This document shows positions 27,043 to 35,134 of a stretch of 64,000 nt of DNA, piece by piece. The DNA is from Acidobacteriota bacterium (GTDB taxonomy: Bacteria > Acidobacteriota > Blastocatellia > Pyrinomonadales > Pyrinomonadaceae), in contig JAIVJZ010000056.1 in assembly GCA_020199775.1 (NCBI GenBank), positions 1-64,000 on the forward strand, given 5' to 3'. Position numbers and translations under genes: made by a program. Under the pieces are notes generated by a model that was given only the letters and a program-made list of their open reading frames with translations, was not told the DNA's origin and searched no databases. Numbering within the stretch: the stretch's first letter is position 1; every line of letters starts with the position of its first letter.

Positions 27043-28209
27043 TCAGGCGTTCGCCGCGCGCCGCACGCCCTCCGCGCCCTGTAAAACTTCTTCGTAAACG
27101 TCGAGCGTCAGCCGCGCCGTGCGCTCCCAGGTGAAATGCGCGGCGTGGGCGATGCCGCCCGCGGAGAGTTGAAGCCGCTCGGCGTCGTTCGCCCACAACT
27201 CGTGGATGTTGTCGGCGAGTTCGCGCACGTCGGTCGGTTCGACGAGTCGCGCGGCCTCGCCCACCGTCTCCATGATGACCGGGATGCGGCTCGTGATGAC
27301 GGGCGCGCCGCAACTCATCGCTTCGAGCGGCGGCAGGCCGAAGCCCTCGTACAGCGACGGGTAGACGCACACGCGGCAGGAGGAATAGAGCGCGGCGAGG
27401 TCTTCGTCGGAGATGTAGCCGGTGAAGAGCATGCGCGAACCGAGGCCGGATTGTTCGATGAGCGCGAAGAGTTCCTCCGTCAGCCAACCCTTTTTCCCGG
27501 CGATGACGAGTTGCGGGCGCAACTCTGTGTGACGCGTCAACTCCTCGAAGGCGCGCACGAGCGTCAGCAAATTCTTGCGCGGCTCGACCGTGCCGACGAA
27601 CAGGAGGAAGTCCTCTTCGACGCCGAGCCGACGACGCGCCTCGGCCGCCTCGGCCCGCGCGACGGGTCGGAACGCGCGGCGCGGCGCGAGCGGCACGACC
27701 GCGATTTTCTCCGGCCTGACGCGCAGGTGTTCGCAGATTTCGCGCTTCACGCTCTCGGAGTCGGTGATGATCTTCGAGGCCATGCGCGCCGTCGCGGGGA
27801 GGCGCAGGCGCGCGCGGCGCACGAGTTCCTCTTCGTGCGTGCGCGAGTGGAGCAGGAGCGACAGGTCGTGGATGGTGACGACGGTGCGGCAGCGATTCCA
27901 GAGCGGTATCTTGTAGTTCGTGCCGTGAAAGAGGGCGACGCCGCGCCTTTGCACGTAGAGCGGCAGGCCAATCGTCCACCAACGCTTGCTGAGTGAGTTC
28001 GTCGGCGCGTGGACGGCGCGCAAGTTGTCTGGCAACGGCCTGCCGGCGTCGAAGGCGGACTCGACCGCCGTCTCGATGGGAACGTGGGCGACCAACTCGA
28101 AATCGTGTTCGGGGGCGAGAGCTGCGAGGCCGCGCGCCAGTTCGAAGGTGTAGTGGCCGATGCCGGTTTTCGGCTCGGCCAGCGGAATCCCATCAATTGC
28201 GATACGCAT
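27043..28209 (-). CDS. GT4-family glycosyltransferase (mannosyltransferase-like)
   Basis: The 388-aa cytoplasmic GT-B enzyme begins MRIAIDGIPLAEPKTGIGHY, the glycine-rich N-terminus of GT4 enzymes. Visible motifs are FHGTNYKIPL, VVTIHDLSLLLH, the linker strand FLLFVGTVEPRKNLLTLVRAFEEL and the donor-binding YPSLYEGFGLPPLEAMSCGAPVI with the E-x7-E arrangement. The family usually transfers mannose or another hexose from a nucleotide sugar to a lipid-linked glycan. It is alone between the secreted DUF4214 gene (convergent) and the rearranged PD40 gene. ATG at 28209 is unambiguous. Confidence 0.92.
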   Translation of the reverse strand: MRIAIDGIPLAEPKTGIGHYTFELARGLAALAPEHDFELVAHVPIETAVESAFDAGRPLPDNLRAVHAPTNSLSKRWWTIGLPLYVQRRGVALFHGTNYKIPLWNRCRTVVTIHDLSLLLHSRTHEEELVRRARLRLPATARMASKIITDSESVKREICEHLRVRPEKIAVVPLAPRRAFRPVARAEAAEARRRLGVEEDFLLFVGTVEPRKNLLTLVRAFEELTRHTELRPQLVIAGKKGWLTEELFALIEQSGLGSRMLFTGYISDEDLAALYSSCRVCVYPSLYEGFGLPPLEAMSCGAPVITSRIPVIMETVGEAARLVEPTDVRELADNIHELWANDAERLQLSAGGIAHAAHFTWERTARLTLDVYEEVLQGAEGVRRAANA

Positions 28210-28337
28210 GCTCTCGGACGATTAACTGCGCCGGTGGGGTGGTCAGCGACTGTGGACGAATTTGTTCAGGATGTTGATTGCCCCGCGATTATAGCCGCCG
28301 CTCGTACAGGTAAGCCAGCAGACTTGGAAGGAAAGGA

Positions 28338-28408
28338 TGAAGGAGGAACGCGGAAGGATGAAGTAAAAGCACCTCGCTTTCAGTTCATCGTTCCGCGTTC
28401 CTCCTTCA
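28338..28408. repeat. 25-bp inverted repeat (GGATGAAGGAGGAACG type)
   Basis: Arms 28338-28362 and 28384-28408 match at 24 of 25 positions and the loop base extends through AAAGC/GCTTT. Reading the element in frame gives peptides like FILPRSSFIL, known to appear as spurious protein tails in databases. It lies in the 236-bp space between the GT4 gene and the PD40/TIGR03437 gene. Confidence 0.88.
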
Positions 28409-28460
28409 GCGTTCACCCCTCTTTGCCGCTCCCGTTTGTAAAGCGTCATTCAAAGAGAGA

Positions 28461-28511
28461 GGGCGCGCGGCCTGCCGTCATTCCCGTAGGATGACGGCAG
28501 GCCGCGCGCCC
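28461..28511. repeat. Perfect 21-bp palindrome
   Basis: GGGCGCGCGGCCTGCCGTCAT (28461-28481, 21 nt) and its exact reverse complement (28491-28511) surround a 9-nt loop. It lies at the 3' end of the broken PD40 gene and could form a very stable hairpin; no T-run follows on either strand. Confidence 0.9.
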
Positions 28512-28579
28512 GTTTGCGAAGGCCGGAGCAGCGGAGCCCGAATTGTTTACCTGATGCGGATACGCGGGGCGGTCTCGGC

Positions 28580-28702
28580 GGGGCGGCTGCGACGGGATCG
28601 CGACGGCGTAAATCTGCTTCAAGCCGGTCGGGTTCAAGCCCGTGGCGTCGGCGGGCGGGACGCGCGTGCCGGCGGGCGTGAAATTGAGGACGGAAGTAAA
28701 GA
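28580..28702. repeat. Perfect 123-bp direct repeat, copy A
   Basis: This copy is identical to 29480-29602, exactly 900 bp away. Its outer (low-coordinate) edge joins sequence in another reading frame, so this copy looks misplaced. Confidence 0.92.
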
Positions 28703-29479
28703 TCGCCGTGCCCGCCACGTCGGTCGTGACGGGGAAGCCGTCCGCAGGTTCGGCCATCAGCGTCATGTTGGTGACGTTGAAGACGGTCGCGCGCGTCGGC
28801 GCGTCCGACCTCGTGAAGATGTCGGGCTGCGCGCTGACGACTTGCAGGACGCTGCGCACGCTCCTGATCGTCTCGCCTTCGTGGATGCTGACGATGACCG
28901 GGTAGGTGGCCGTGCCCGTCTGCGCGGCGAGTCCGGGGGGGACGACGAATTGAATCTCCGTCGGGCTGACGAAGTAGAGACCGGCCGCGGCGTTGTTGAT
29001 CGAGAGCGAGACGCCCCCGAGTTCGACGGGCAGCGACGGACGGCGGCGCGACTCGGATGCGGCGTCACACGCGGCCTGCGGTTCGCAGATGCGCGTGGTG
29101 GTCGCGCCGAACCTCAAGCCGCCTTCGGCCGCGGGCGCGCGCACGATGCCGATCATGCCGGGCGCAAGGCCGGTGATGGGCGCGACGGCCGGTGTCGGAG
29201 AAGGCGTCGGCGTGGGCGAGGCGGCGGGCGTCGTCACTTCGCGCTGCGTCGCGCCGGTGAAATAAGTGAGCGCGCTCGTCGCGGCGGGCGTGTTCGACGC
29301 GCTGTTCGCGAGCTTCACGGTCAGGTAAAAGGCTTCGGACGAGAGGTCTGCGTTGCCGCCGCCGAGTTCGGCGTTGAAGGTGAAGGCGAGACGCTCCGTG
29401 GTGTCGCTGACAAAGTGCTGGATGGCGGCGAGCGTCCCGCTCGTCGTGTTCGTCAGGCGCGTGAACGACTGCGCGGCCG

Positions 29480-29602
29480 GGGGCGGCTGCGACGGGATCG
29501 CGACGGCGTAAATCTGCTTCAAGCCGGTCGGGTTCAAGCCCGTGGCGTCGGCGGGCGGGACGCGCGTGCCGGCGGGCGTGAAATTGAGGACGGAAGTAAA
29601 GA
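29480..29602. repeat. Perfect 123-bp direct repeat, copy B
   Basis: This copy encodes FTSVLNFTPAG...YAVAIPSQPP in the frame of the downstream part, and its high-coordinate edge meets the upstream part out of frame. Confidence 0.92.
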
Positions 29603-30832
29603 GCCGCGCACGGCTTCGTTCGCCGTGCTGTTGGCCTTCGGGTCGGCGGCGACCGTCTCGAAGGCGAAGAAGCGGCCATCGCGGCTGAGGCGCGGGCCGG
29701 GGTTGACCACGTTGACAATGTCGCTCGGGATGGCGCGGCGCGTGCGCGTGGCCTGCGTGAGGCCGGTGGTCGCCGCGCCGTTGAAGGAGGCGATGAACAC
29801 TTCGGCGTTGCCGTCGGCGTTGTTGGTGGTGATGACAGCGTCGTTCACGTCGCGCATCACGGTCGCGTTCGAGATGAAGGCGATGACGGAGCGCGGGTCT
29901 TCCGCGCCGTCATCCGTCGCCGTATCGCCGGAGATGCTCGGGTTGTCGTTGAAGGTGAACGCGCCGGTGGTGTTCGTCACTTGCGCGAACGCGCCCGTGG
30001 CCGGAAGCGTCGCGGCGTTCGAGGTTCGCGTCCAAGCGAAGATTTCGGGGTTGGCGTCGGCGTTCTTCGTCGCGAGGTTGCGCGTCGAGACGAAGACGAT
30101 GCGCGAGCCGCGGTCGTTGACCTGCGCCATGCGGTTGTCGTCTGCGACGATGGGCAGGTTGGTCGTCGTGCCCGCCACGGGGAGACGGCTGGCCGCCGTG
30201 TTGGTGACGCGCGTGAAGGCGTTCTGCCGCAGGTCTGTGAAGGCGGCGTCAAGGCCGCTGCGTAAATCGGCGGCGGGCACGTCGGGGATGCGGTAGAGGA
30301 AAATCTCCTGATTGCCGTCGGCGGCGAGGGCGGTTCTGTTCGTGTCGCCGTTGAAGCTGAACGGGGTGTCGGCGTTGGAACTGAAAACGATCCAGCGGCC
30401 GTCGCGGCTGATGACGGGGCGGTTGTTGCTCACCTCGACGGCCGTGTTGCTGAAATCCACTTGCCCGGTCGTCGTGTTCACGCTGACGGGCGGCTTGGTC
30501 GGATCGACGCGGGCGACCGACGTGTCCGTGATCTGAAAGATGCGCCGCTGGGCGTAGTCGTAGAGGAAAATTTCGCGGTTGCCGTCGGCGTTGTTGACGT
30601 TTCTCGTGGTTTCGCCCGGTCTCAAAGTCGCCAGATCGCCGGTCGATTCAAAGACGACGAAACGCCCGCTGCCGCTGATGCCGCCGACGAAGGTGTTGGC
30701 GCTGGGCGAAGAAGTGATCTGCGTAAAGAACGAATCGGGCGTCGCGGTCGGCGTCGCCTGCGCGAAGGCCAGAGTGGCCGACAGGCAGACCAACGTGAGA
30801 GCAATCAGGGACAGGCGAAAAGCATTTTTCAC
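29534..30832 (-). pseudogene. N-terminal part of a broken PD40 (TolB-like) secreted protein
   Basis: I take the GTG at 30832 as start: a GGAG Shine-Dalgarno lies 7-8 bases upstream and it places the signal peptide (KNAFRLSLIALTLVCLSATLAFAQ) at the very N-terminus; ATG 30877 is possible but would add an unusual leader. The mature part contains repeated PD40 beta-propeller blades: SGSGRFVVFESTGDL, SRDGRWIVFSSNAD, DRGSRIVFVSTRNLA, LSRDGRFFAFETVAAD, each followed by NADGNxEIFL-type strands. After TANEAV the frame breaks at the edge of the 123-bp repeat and terminates at 29534. Together with 28446-29537 it was one secreted propeller protein with a TIGR03437-like C-terminus. Confidence 0.75.
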
Positions 30833-31029
30833 TGGAAAATCTCCAAATGAGGCCGAAACAGGATTAGCGATGTTCATGAAATTCTTGAGACCGCCGTCGT
30901 GCGCCCGCGGCAGAAAGGCCACGAGAGGCGAACGGGAACGGGCATTCTAAGCGCAACGCCCGTGTTAGAGCAAGTTAGGCGACCCCTGCTCTGATGAGCG
31001 CGCCGGGGGCGCGGTTGGCCGGGGAACAA

Positions 31030-31127
31030 AAGGGATGAGGGATAAGGGATGAGGGATGAATAAGAAAAGCATTCAACCTCTTGGGTGCTTTCCTGATTCA
31101 TCCCTCATCCCTCCGCCCTCATCCCTT
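31030..31127. repeat. 32-bp inverted repeat (GGGATGAGGGAT type)
   Basis: Arms 31030-31061 and 31096-31127 match at 29 of 32 positions, with AAAGCA/TGCTTT extending the stem into the loop. It fills the space between the subtilase stop (31132) and the PD40 gene start region. Confidence 0.88.
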
Positions 31128-31131
31128 CCGT

Positions 31132-34100
31132 TCAGGGTTGGCCGAACCTGAGATTATACTCGGTCGAGTTGAGGAACGCGTTGACCATCTCGCGCGGGCT
31201 GACCCCGCGTTGCAGAGCGTTCAAGTTGTCCTGATAGCCGCCCAAGTCGGGCGTGCGGCGCAGGTAGCCGTAATACTGGACGGCGACGAACGCGCTGTTG
31301 AACTCGGCCCTCTGCACCTCATCGGAGTCGGCGATGGCGCGGAACACCTGCGCCCGCGTCAGGAAGTTGGCGTCGAGTTGGTTGGTCAAAGCCTCGGTCG
31401 TGAAAGTCACCCTCGTGCCGCTGTCCGGGGTGGCGGGGTCGGGCGTCGTCACCTGTTGCAAGTTGTAACGGCTCATCAGAGTCGCGACGAACTGCGCGTT
31501 GGAGAGGCCGCCGTAAGTTGTCTGGAACTCCGGCCGCTGCGTGAACGCAACCGCCAGTTGCGCGCGGCGGGCATAGACCTCGGCCTCCGTCGCCCCGGCC
31601 ACGAAGCTCATGTCCGAAACGATCTCGGCGTACTGCGGCAGGCGGTTGAAGGCCAGCCTGTAGAAGCGGAAGGCGTAGAAGCCTTTCAGACTGAACTCCG
31701 GCGACTCGAAGAAAGCCCGCGAGACGGCGATGCGGTCGCAGTCCGTGTTGACGGCCGGCCCCGTGTTGATGTTCGGGCAGCGCGTCATCACGCCCGTCCA
31801 CGCGGCGAACCCTTGCGAGTCGGGTTCGCGCGAGAGGAAGTCGAGATACTGCTGGCGGACGAAGAACGGGATCGAGTTGGTGACGGGGTTCGGCGCGCCG
31901 CCCGCGTCGTTGTCCAGAATGGTGACGGTCGCGACGCTTTCCGCGCCGAGCGTCGTACCCGTGCCCATCGGATTGCTCAGTTGCAGTTGGAAAGTCTCCG
32001 AGCTTTCTTTGTGGGCGTCGTCGATGATGGGCACGATGATGGTCTTGTTGATCTCGCCGGGGGCGAAAGAGAGCGTGCCGACGACGCCCGCGAAGTCGCA
32101 ACGGCCGTACGCGCTGCCGTTGTTTGAAGCGGCGTCGGCGCACCCGACCGTGAAGTTGTCGGCGTCGGTCGTGCGGTAATTCACCGTGGCCGCGCCGATG
32201 GTGTCGCCGCTGCGCGCAATCGTGAAGGTCGCGCGCCCGTCCTGCTCGGACAACTGATAATTGGTCTGCGCTATCGCGATGCTGTTCGGCCCCGCTGCCG
32301 ATCTCAGGGTGGCGGTGAAATTCGCGCCCTGATTGGAGGTCAGGCTGGCGATGTTGATGCTCGCCGGCGTGTAAGAATAATTCGGGTGCGAGGGCGTGAC
32401 GGTATAAGCGAGGTTGGCCGTCAGGCCGGTGAACGAATAATTACCGGCGGCGTCAGGCATCGTCACCGCGCTGCGGCCGCCGCTCAGGAAGATGGTCGCG
32501 GGCGCACCCGCGCCGTTCGCGTCCGTCACGCGACCGCTGATCGAGAAGAGCGGTGCGAGGCGCGGGGCGAAGGTGACGGTCTGCGCGTTCGTCAGGCTGA
32601 TCGGCTGGTTCGGCGAGACGAACTCTCGCGTGTGCGTCCCCACGATGTACGCGTCCGGCTCTCCACCCGAGATGCCGACGACCGGGAAGACGCGCGGGTT
32701 GTCGCCGTACCGCATCTGGATCGTGCCGTCGCTGCGCAACTCGATCTCCATGTTCACGGGAACCTGCGGCGAAAGGAACGTCACGCCCTGCCAGCGGAAG
32801 ATCACCCGATTGGCGTCCGGCTGCGTCACGAAGATGCCGCTGTCGGCACGCGCCGTCGTATTGATGTCGATGTCGTCCCACAGCCCGGCGATCATGGTCT
32901 GGCCTTGCATCGCCTGCACCGAACTCGGCACGTCGTCGGCGTCGCCGTTGTCGCGCCGCGGCGGCGTCGAGAAGTACAGCACCCCGTTGGTCGAGACCGT
33001 CAGGTTCGTGCGGCTCACGCCGTAGAACGGGAACGCGAACGGCAGGTCGCGGACGACGTATTTGTCGTCGCCCGTCACCAGCGATGTCCCTGTCATGGGA
33101 GCAAGGCCGGGCGCGCCGCTGAGCGCCACCGTGTAAGGGTCGCTGCCCGGGTTGACCGGGATCGTCACGCCGACCGACGCCGTGCTTGAGTTGCCCGCGT
33201 CGTCGTAGGCCCGCAGTTGAATCGTGCCCCCGAAGTTGACGAACGGCACATCGACCGTCGCCGTCTGCTGCGTGCCCCCGGCCGCGGGGACGAGCGTGGT
33301 GGGCAGCAGCGTTCTGGTCTGCGTCGTCGAGTTGATGAAGAAGAAGTCGTAGTCGGCCGCCGTCCCGCCGTTGCCGTCGTCGCCCGGCGCAGTCCACGCC
33401 AGCGTGACGCCGCGCCCGCTCTGCCCGGTGACGCGGAAGTTCCCGGCCACCGACGGCGCGGTCGCGTCGGCCGCCCCGCCGTTCTGCGTCGCGCTCGCGA
33501 TGGCCTGAGCCACGTTCAGGCGGCGACCCGTCGTCGTCTTGGCTTCGAGCGCGGGCAGGCGGTCGCCCGTGAAGGCCAGCACGCCGCGCAGTTGCGCCGT
33601 CGTGATTGAGGGGCTCGCGGCGACGACCAGCGCGGCCGCGCCCGTGACGTGCGGCGCGGCCATCGACGTCCCGCTGAAGAATGAATACGTGTTGTTCGGC
33701 GTCGTGCTCAGGATGCTCGAACCCGGCGCGCCCATGCTCACCAGACGCGCGCCGAAGTTGGAGAATGACGAAATGAAGTCGTTGGTGTTGGTCGAGGCGA
33801 CGGCGATCACGTTGGGCGCGTCGTAGTTGGCGGGGAAATCGGGATAGCTGAAGTTGTCGCGCGCCTCGTTGCCCGCCGCCACCACGAACAGGATGCCCGC
33901 GTTGTTCAGTTGGTTGATGGCGTCCAGTGCGGCCAGCGACTTGCCCGGGCCGCCGTAGGAGTTGTTGAGCACCCGCAGGTTGACGCCCGCCTCGCGCAGC
34001 TTCCGCGCGTAGTTGTAGCCCTTGATGATGTTGGAGGTCGAGCCGCCGTCGGGGCCGAGCACCTTGATGGAGACGATGCTGACTTCCCAGTTGACTCCCG

Positions 34101-34905
34101 TGACGCCCGTGTTGTTGTCGCCGTGCGCGCCGATGGTGCCCGCGACGTGCGTACCGTGGTCGTCCTCGGTCGGGTTATCGTAAACGGAGCTGTCGCCATG
34201 GTGAAAATCCCAACCGTGGATGTCGTCGGCGAATCCGTTGCCGTCATCGTCGAATGCGTTGCCGGGCACTTCGCCGGGGTTCCTCCAGATGTTTGCCTGC
34301 AAGTCGGCGTGGTTGATGTCGATACCGCCGTCGATGACGCCGACGACGACGCTCCGGCTGCCGACCGTGGTGTTCCACGCGGCCGGAGCGTTGATGCGGT
34401 TGAGGCCGTACATCTCGCCGCTCACGTAGCGCGGGTCGTTCGGTGTGCGCTTCGCGCGCCAGATGTAGTTCGGTTCGGCGTAGAGCACGTCGGGGCGGGC
34501 GGCTAGTTCGGCGACGGCTTCGAGGGTGTGCGCCGGATCGACTCTGGCGAGGCGCAGGCCGCGCACCATCTCCGAGCCTCCGAAGTGTTCGAGGCTGACT
34601 TCGCCTCCGTGTGCGGCACGCAGCGGCAGGGCGACGGCCTCGGCCGTCTTGGCGGCCGACTCGGTGCGGAAGCGCACGAGCACGTCGCCGGGGACGAACT
34701 CCGCGCCGTCGATGATGTTGGCCTGCCCTTTGGCCGTGGGCTGCTGCGCCTTCGAGCGCGGCCGAACTTCTTCCTGCTGCTGCCCTGCGCCCGCGTTGAC
34801 GAAGGGGATCGCGGCGACGAGAGCGAACAGGCTAACGGCCAGAGCCACGCGCCGCGCGGCGCGCACGCGGCCTGACAGTTTCCGGCCTAACGGGGAACGT
34901 AACAT
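31132..34905 (-). CDS. Secreted multidomain subtilisin-like serine protease with Calx-beta and DUF4214 modules
   Basis: The 1257-aa protein has a signal peptide (residues about 1-40), a propeptide-like region (LVRFRTES...), and an S8 catalytic domain with Asp in VIDGGID (about 189), His in DHGTHVAG (about 248) and Ser in SGTSMAAPH (about 410), so the triad is complete. It continues with an Fn3-like segment, a nidogen-like region (FPFYGVSRTNLTVSTNGVLYF), a carboxypeptidase-regulatory-like fold (SISGRVTDANGAGAPATIFL), a Calx-beta domain (YQLSEQDGRATFTIARSGD, about 870-990) and C-terminal DUF4214 repeats (FFVRQQYLDFLSREPDSQGF; VAVQYYGYLRRTPDLGGY). Ca-binding Asp/Gly loops are frequent. It is likely an exported or surface protease; a good AGGAG ribosome site precedes the ATG. 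Confidence 0.93.
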   Translation of the reverse strand: MLRSPLGRKLSGRVRAARRVALAVSLFALVAAIPFVNAGAGQQQEEVRPRSKAQQPTAKGQANIIDGAEFVPGDVLVRFRTESAAKTAEAVALPLRAAHGGEVSLEHFGGSEMVRGLRLARVDPAHTLEAVAELAARPDVLYAEPNYIWRAKRTPNDPRYVSGEMYGLNRINAPAAWNTTVGSRSVVVGVIDGGIDINHADLQANIWRNPGEVPGNAFDDDGNGFADDIHGWDFHHGDSSVYDNPTEDDHGTHVAGTIGAHGDNNTGVTGVNWEVSIVSIKVLGPDGGSTSNIIKGYNYARKLREAGVNLRVLNNSYGGPGKSLAALDAINQLNNAGILFVVAAGNEARDNFSYPDFPANYDAPNVIAVASTNTNDFISSFSNFGARLVSMGAPGSSILSTTPNNTYSFFSGTSMAAPHVTGAAALVVAASPSITTAQLRGVLAFTGDRLPALEAKTTTGRRLNVAQAIASATQNGGAADATAPSVAGNFRVTGQSGRGVTLAWTAPGDDGNGGTAADYDFFFINSTTQTRTLLPTTLVPAAGGTQQTATVDVPFVNFGGTIQLRAYDDAGNSSTASVGVTIPVNPGSDPYTVALSGAPGLAPMTGTSLVTGDDKYVVRDLPFAFPFYGVSRTNLTVSTNGVLYFSTPPRRDNGDADDVPSSVQAMQGQTMIAGLWDDIDINTTARADSGIFVTQPDANRVIFRWQGVTFLSPQVPVNMEIELRSDGTIQMRYGDNPRVFPVVGISGGEPDAYIVGTHTREFVSPNQPISLTNAQTVTFAPRLAPLFSISGRVTDANGAGAPATIFLSGGRSAVTMPDAAGNYSFTGLTANLAYTVTPSHPNYSYTPASINIASLTSNQGANFTATLRSAAGPNSIAIAQTNYQLSEQDGRATFTIARSGDTIGAATVNYRTTDADNFTVGCADAASNNGSAYGRCDFAGVVGTLSFAPGEINKTIIVPIIDDAHKESSETFQLQLSNPMGTGTTLGAESVATVTILDNDAGGAPNPVTNSIPFFVRQQYLDFLSREPDSQGFAAWTGVMTRCPNINTGPAVNTDCDRIAVSRAFFESPEFSLKGFYAFRFYRLAFNRLPQYAEIVSDMSFVAGATEAEVYARRAQLAVAFTQRPEFQTTYGGLSNAQFVATLMSRYNLQQVTTPDPATPDSGTRVTFTTEALTNQLDANFLTRAQVFRAIADSDEVQRAEFNSAFVAVQYYGYLRRTPDLGGYQDNLNALQRGVSPREMVNAFLNSTEYNLRFGQP

Positions 34906-35134
34906 CTGTAATTCTCCTGTATGAAAAAGACGCGCCCGCCTGAGTTGATAAAAGCGCGTTACGATTCGTCGAAAAATGGCCTGAAATTAGGGTTTGTGGG
35001 GGGCGTCCGGCAAAAATTAAATCCGAGATTTTTGAACCCCCATTCAGATGCCGGGCGGCCACCCAAAAGATGTACGCGCGCGCAATATTTTTCGGATGCT
35101 TAGAGGGGCTTTTTCGGCCGCCCGTCGCCCTTCG

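Larger units (their letters stand above)
28446..29537 (-). pseudogene. C-terminal part of a broken PD40/TIGR03437 secreted protein
   Basis: This frame continues the protein encoded at 29534-30832 but is shifted by one base relative to it. It encodes PSQPPPAAQSFTRLTN, a Pro/Thr-rich linker (TPTPSPTP), then a domain with GLYFVSPTEIQFVVPPGLAAQ and VSAQPDIFTRSD that resembles TIGR03437, a C-terminal domain typical of Acidobacteriota. After FPVTTDVAGTAI the frame enters a second copy of a 123-bp segment and ends in non-native sequence inside a palindrome. In another frame, just downstream, the end AETAPRIRIR-stop looks like the genuine C-terminus of this family. The gene as given cannot make a normal protein. 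Confidence 0.65.
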
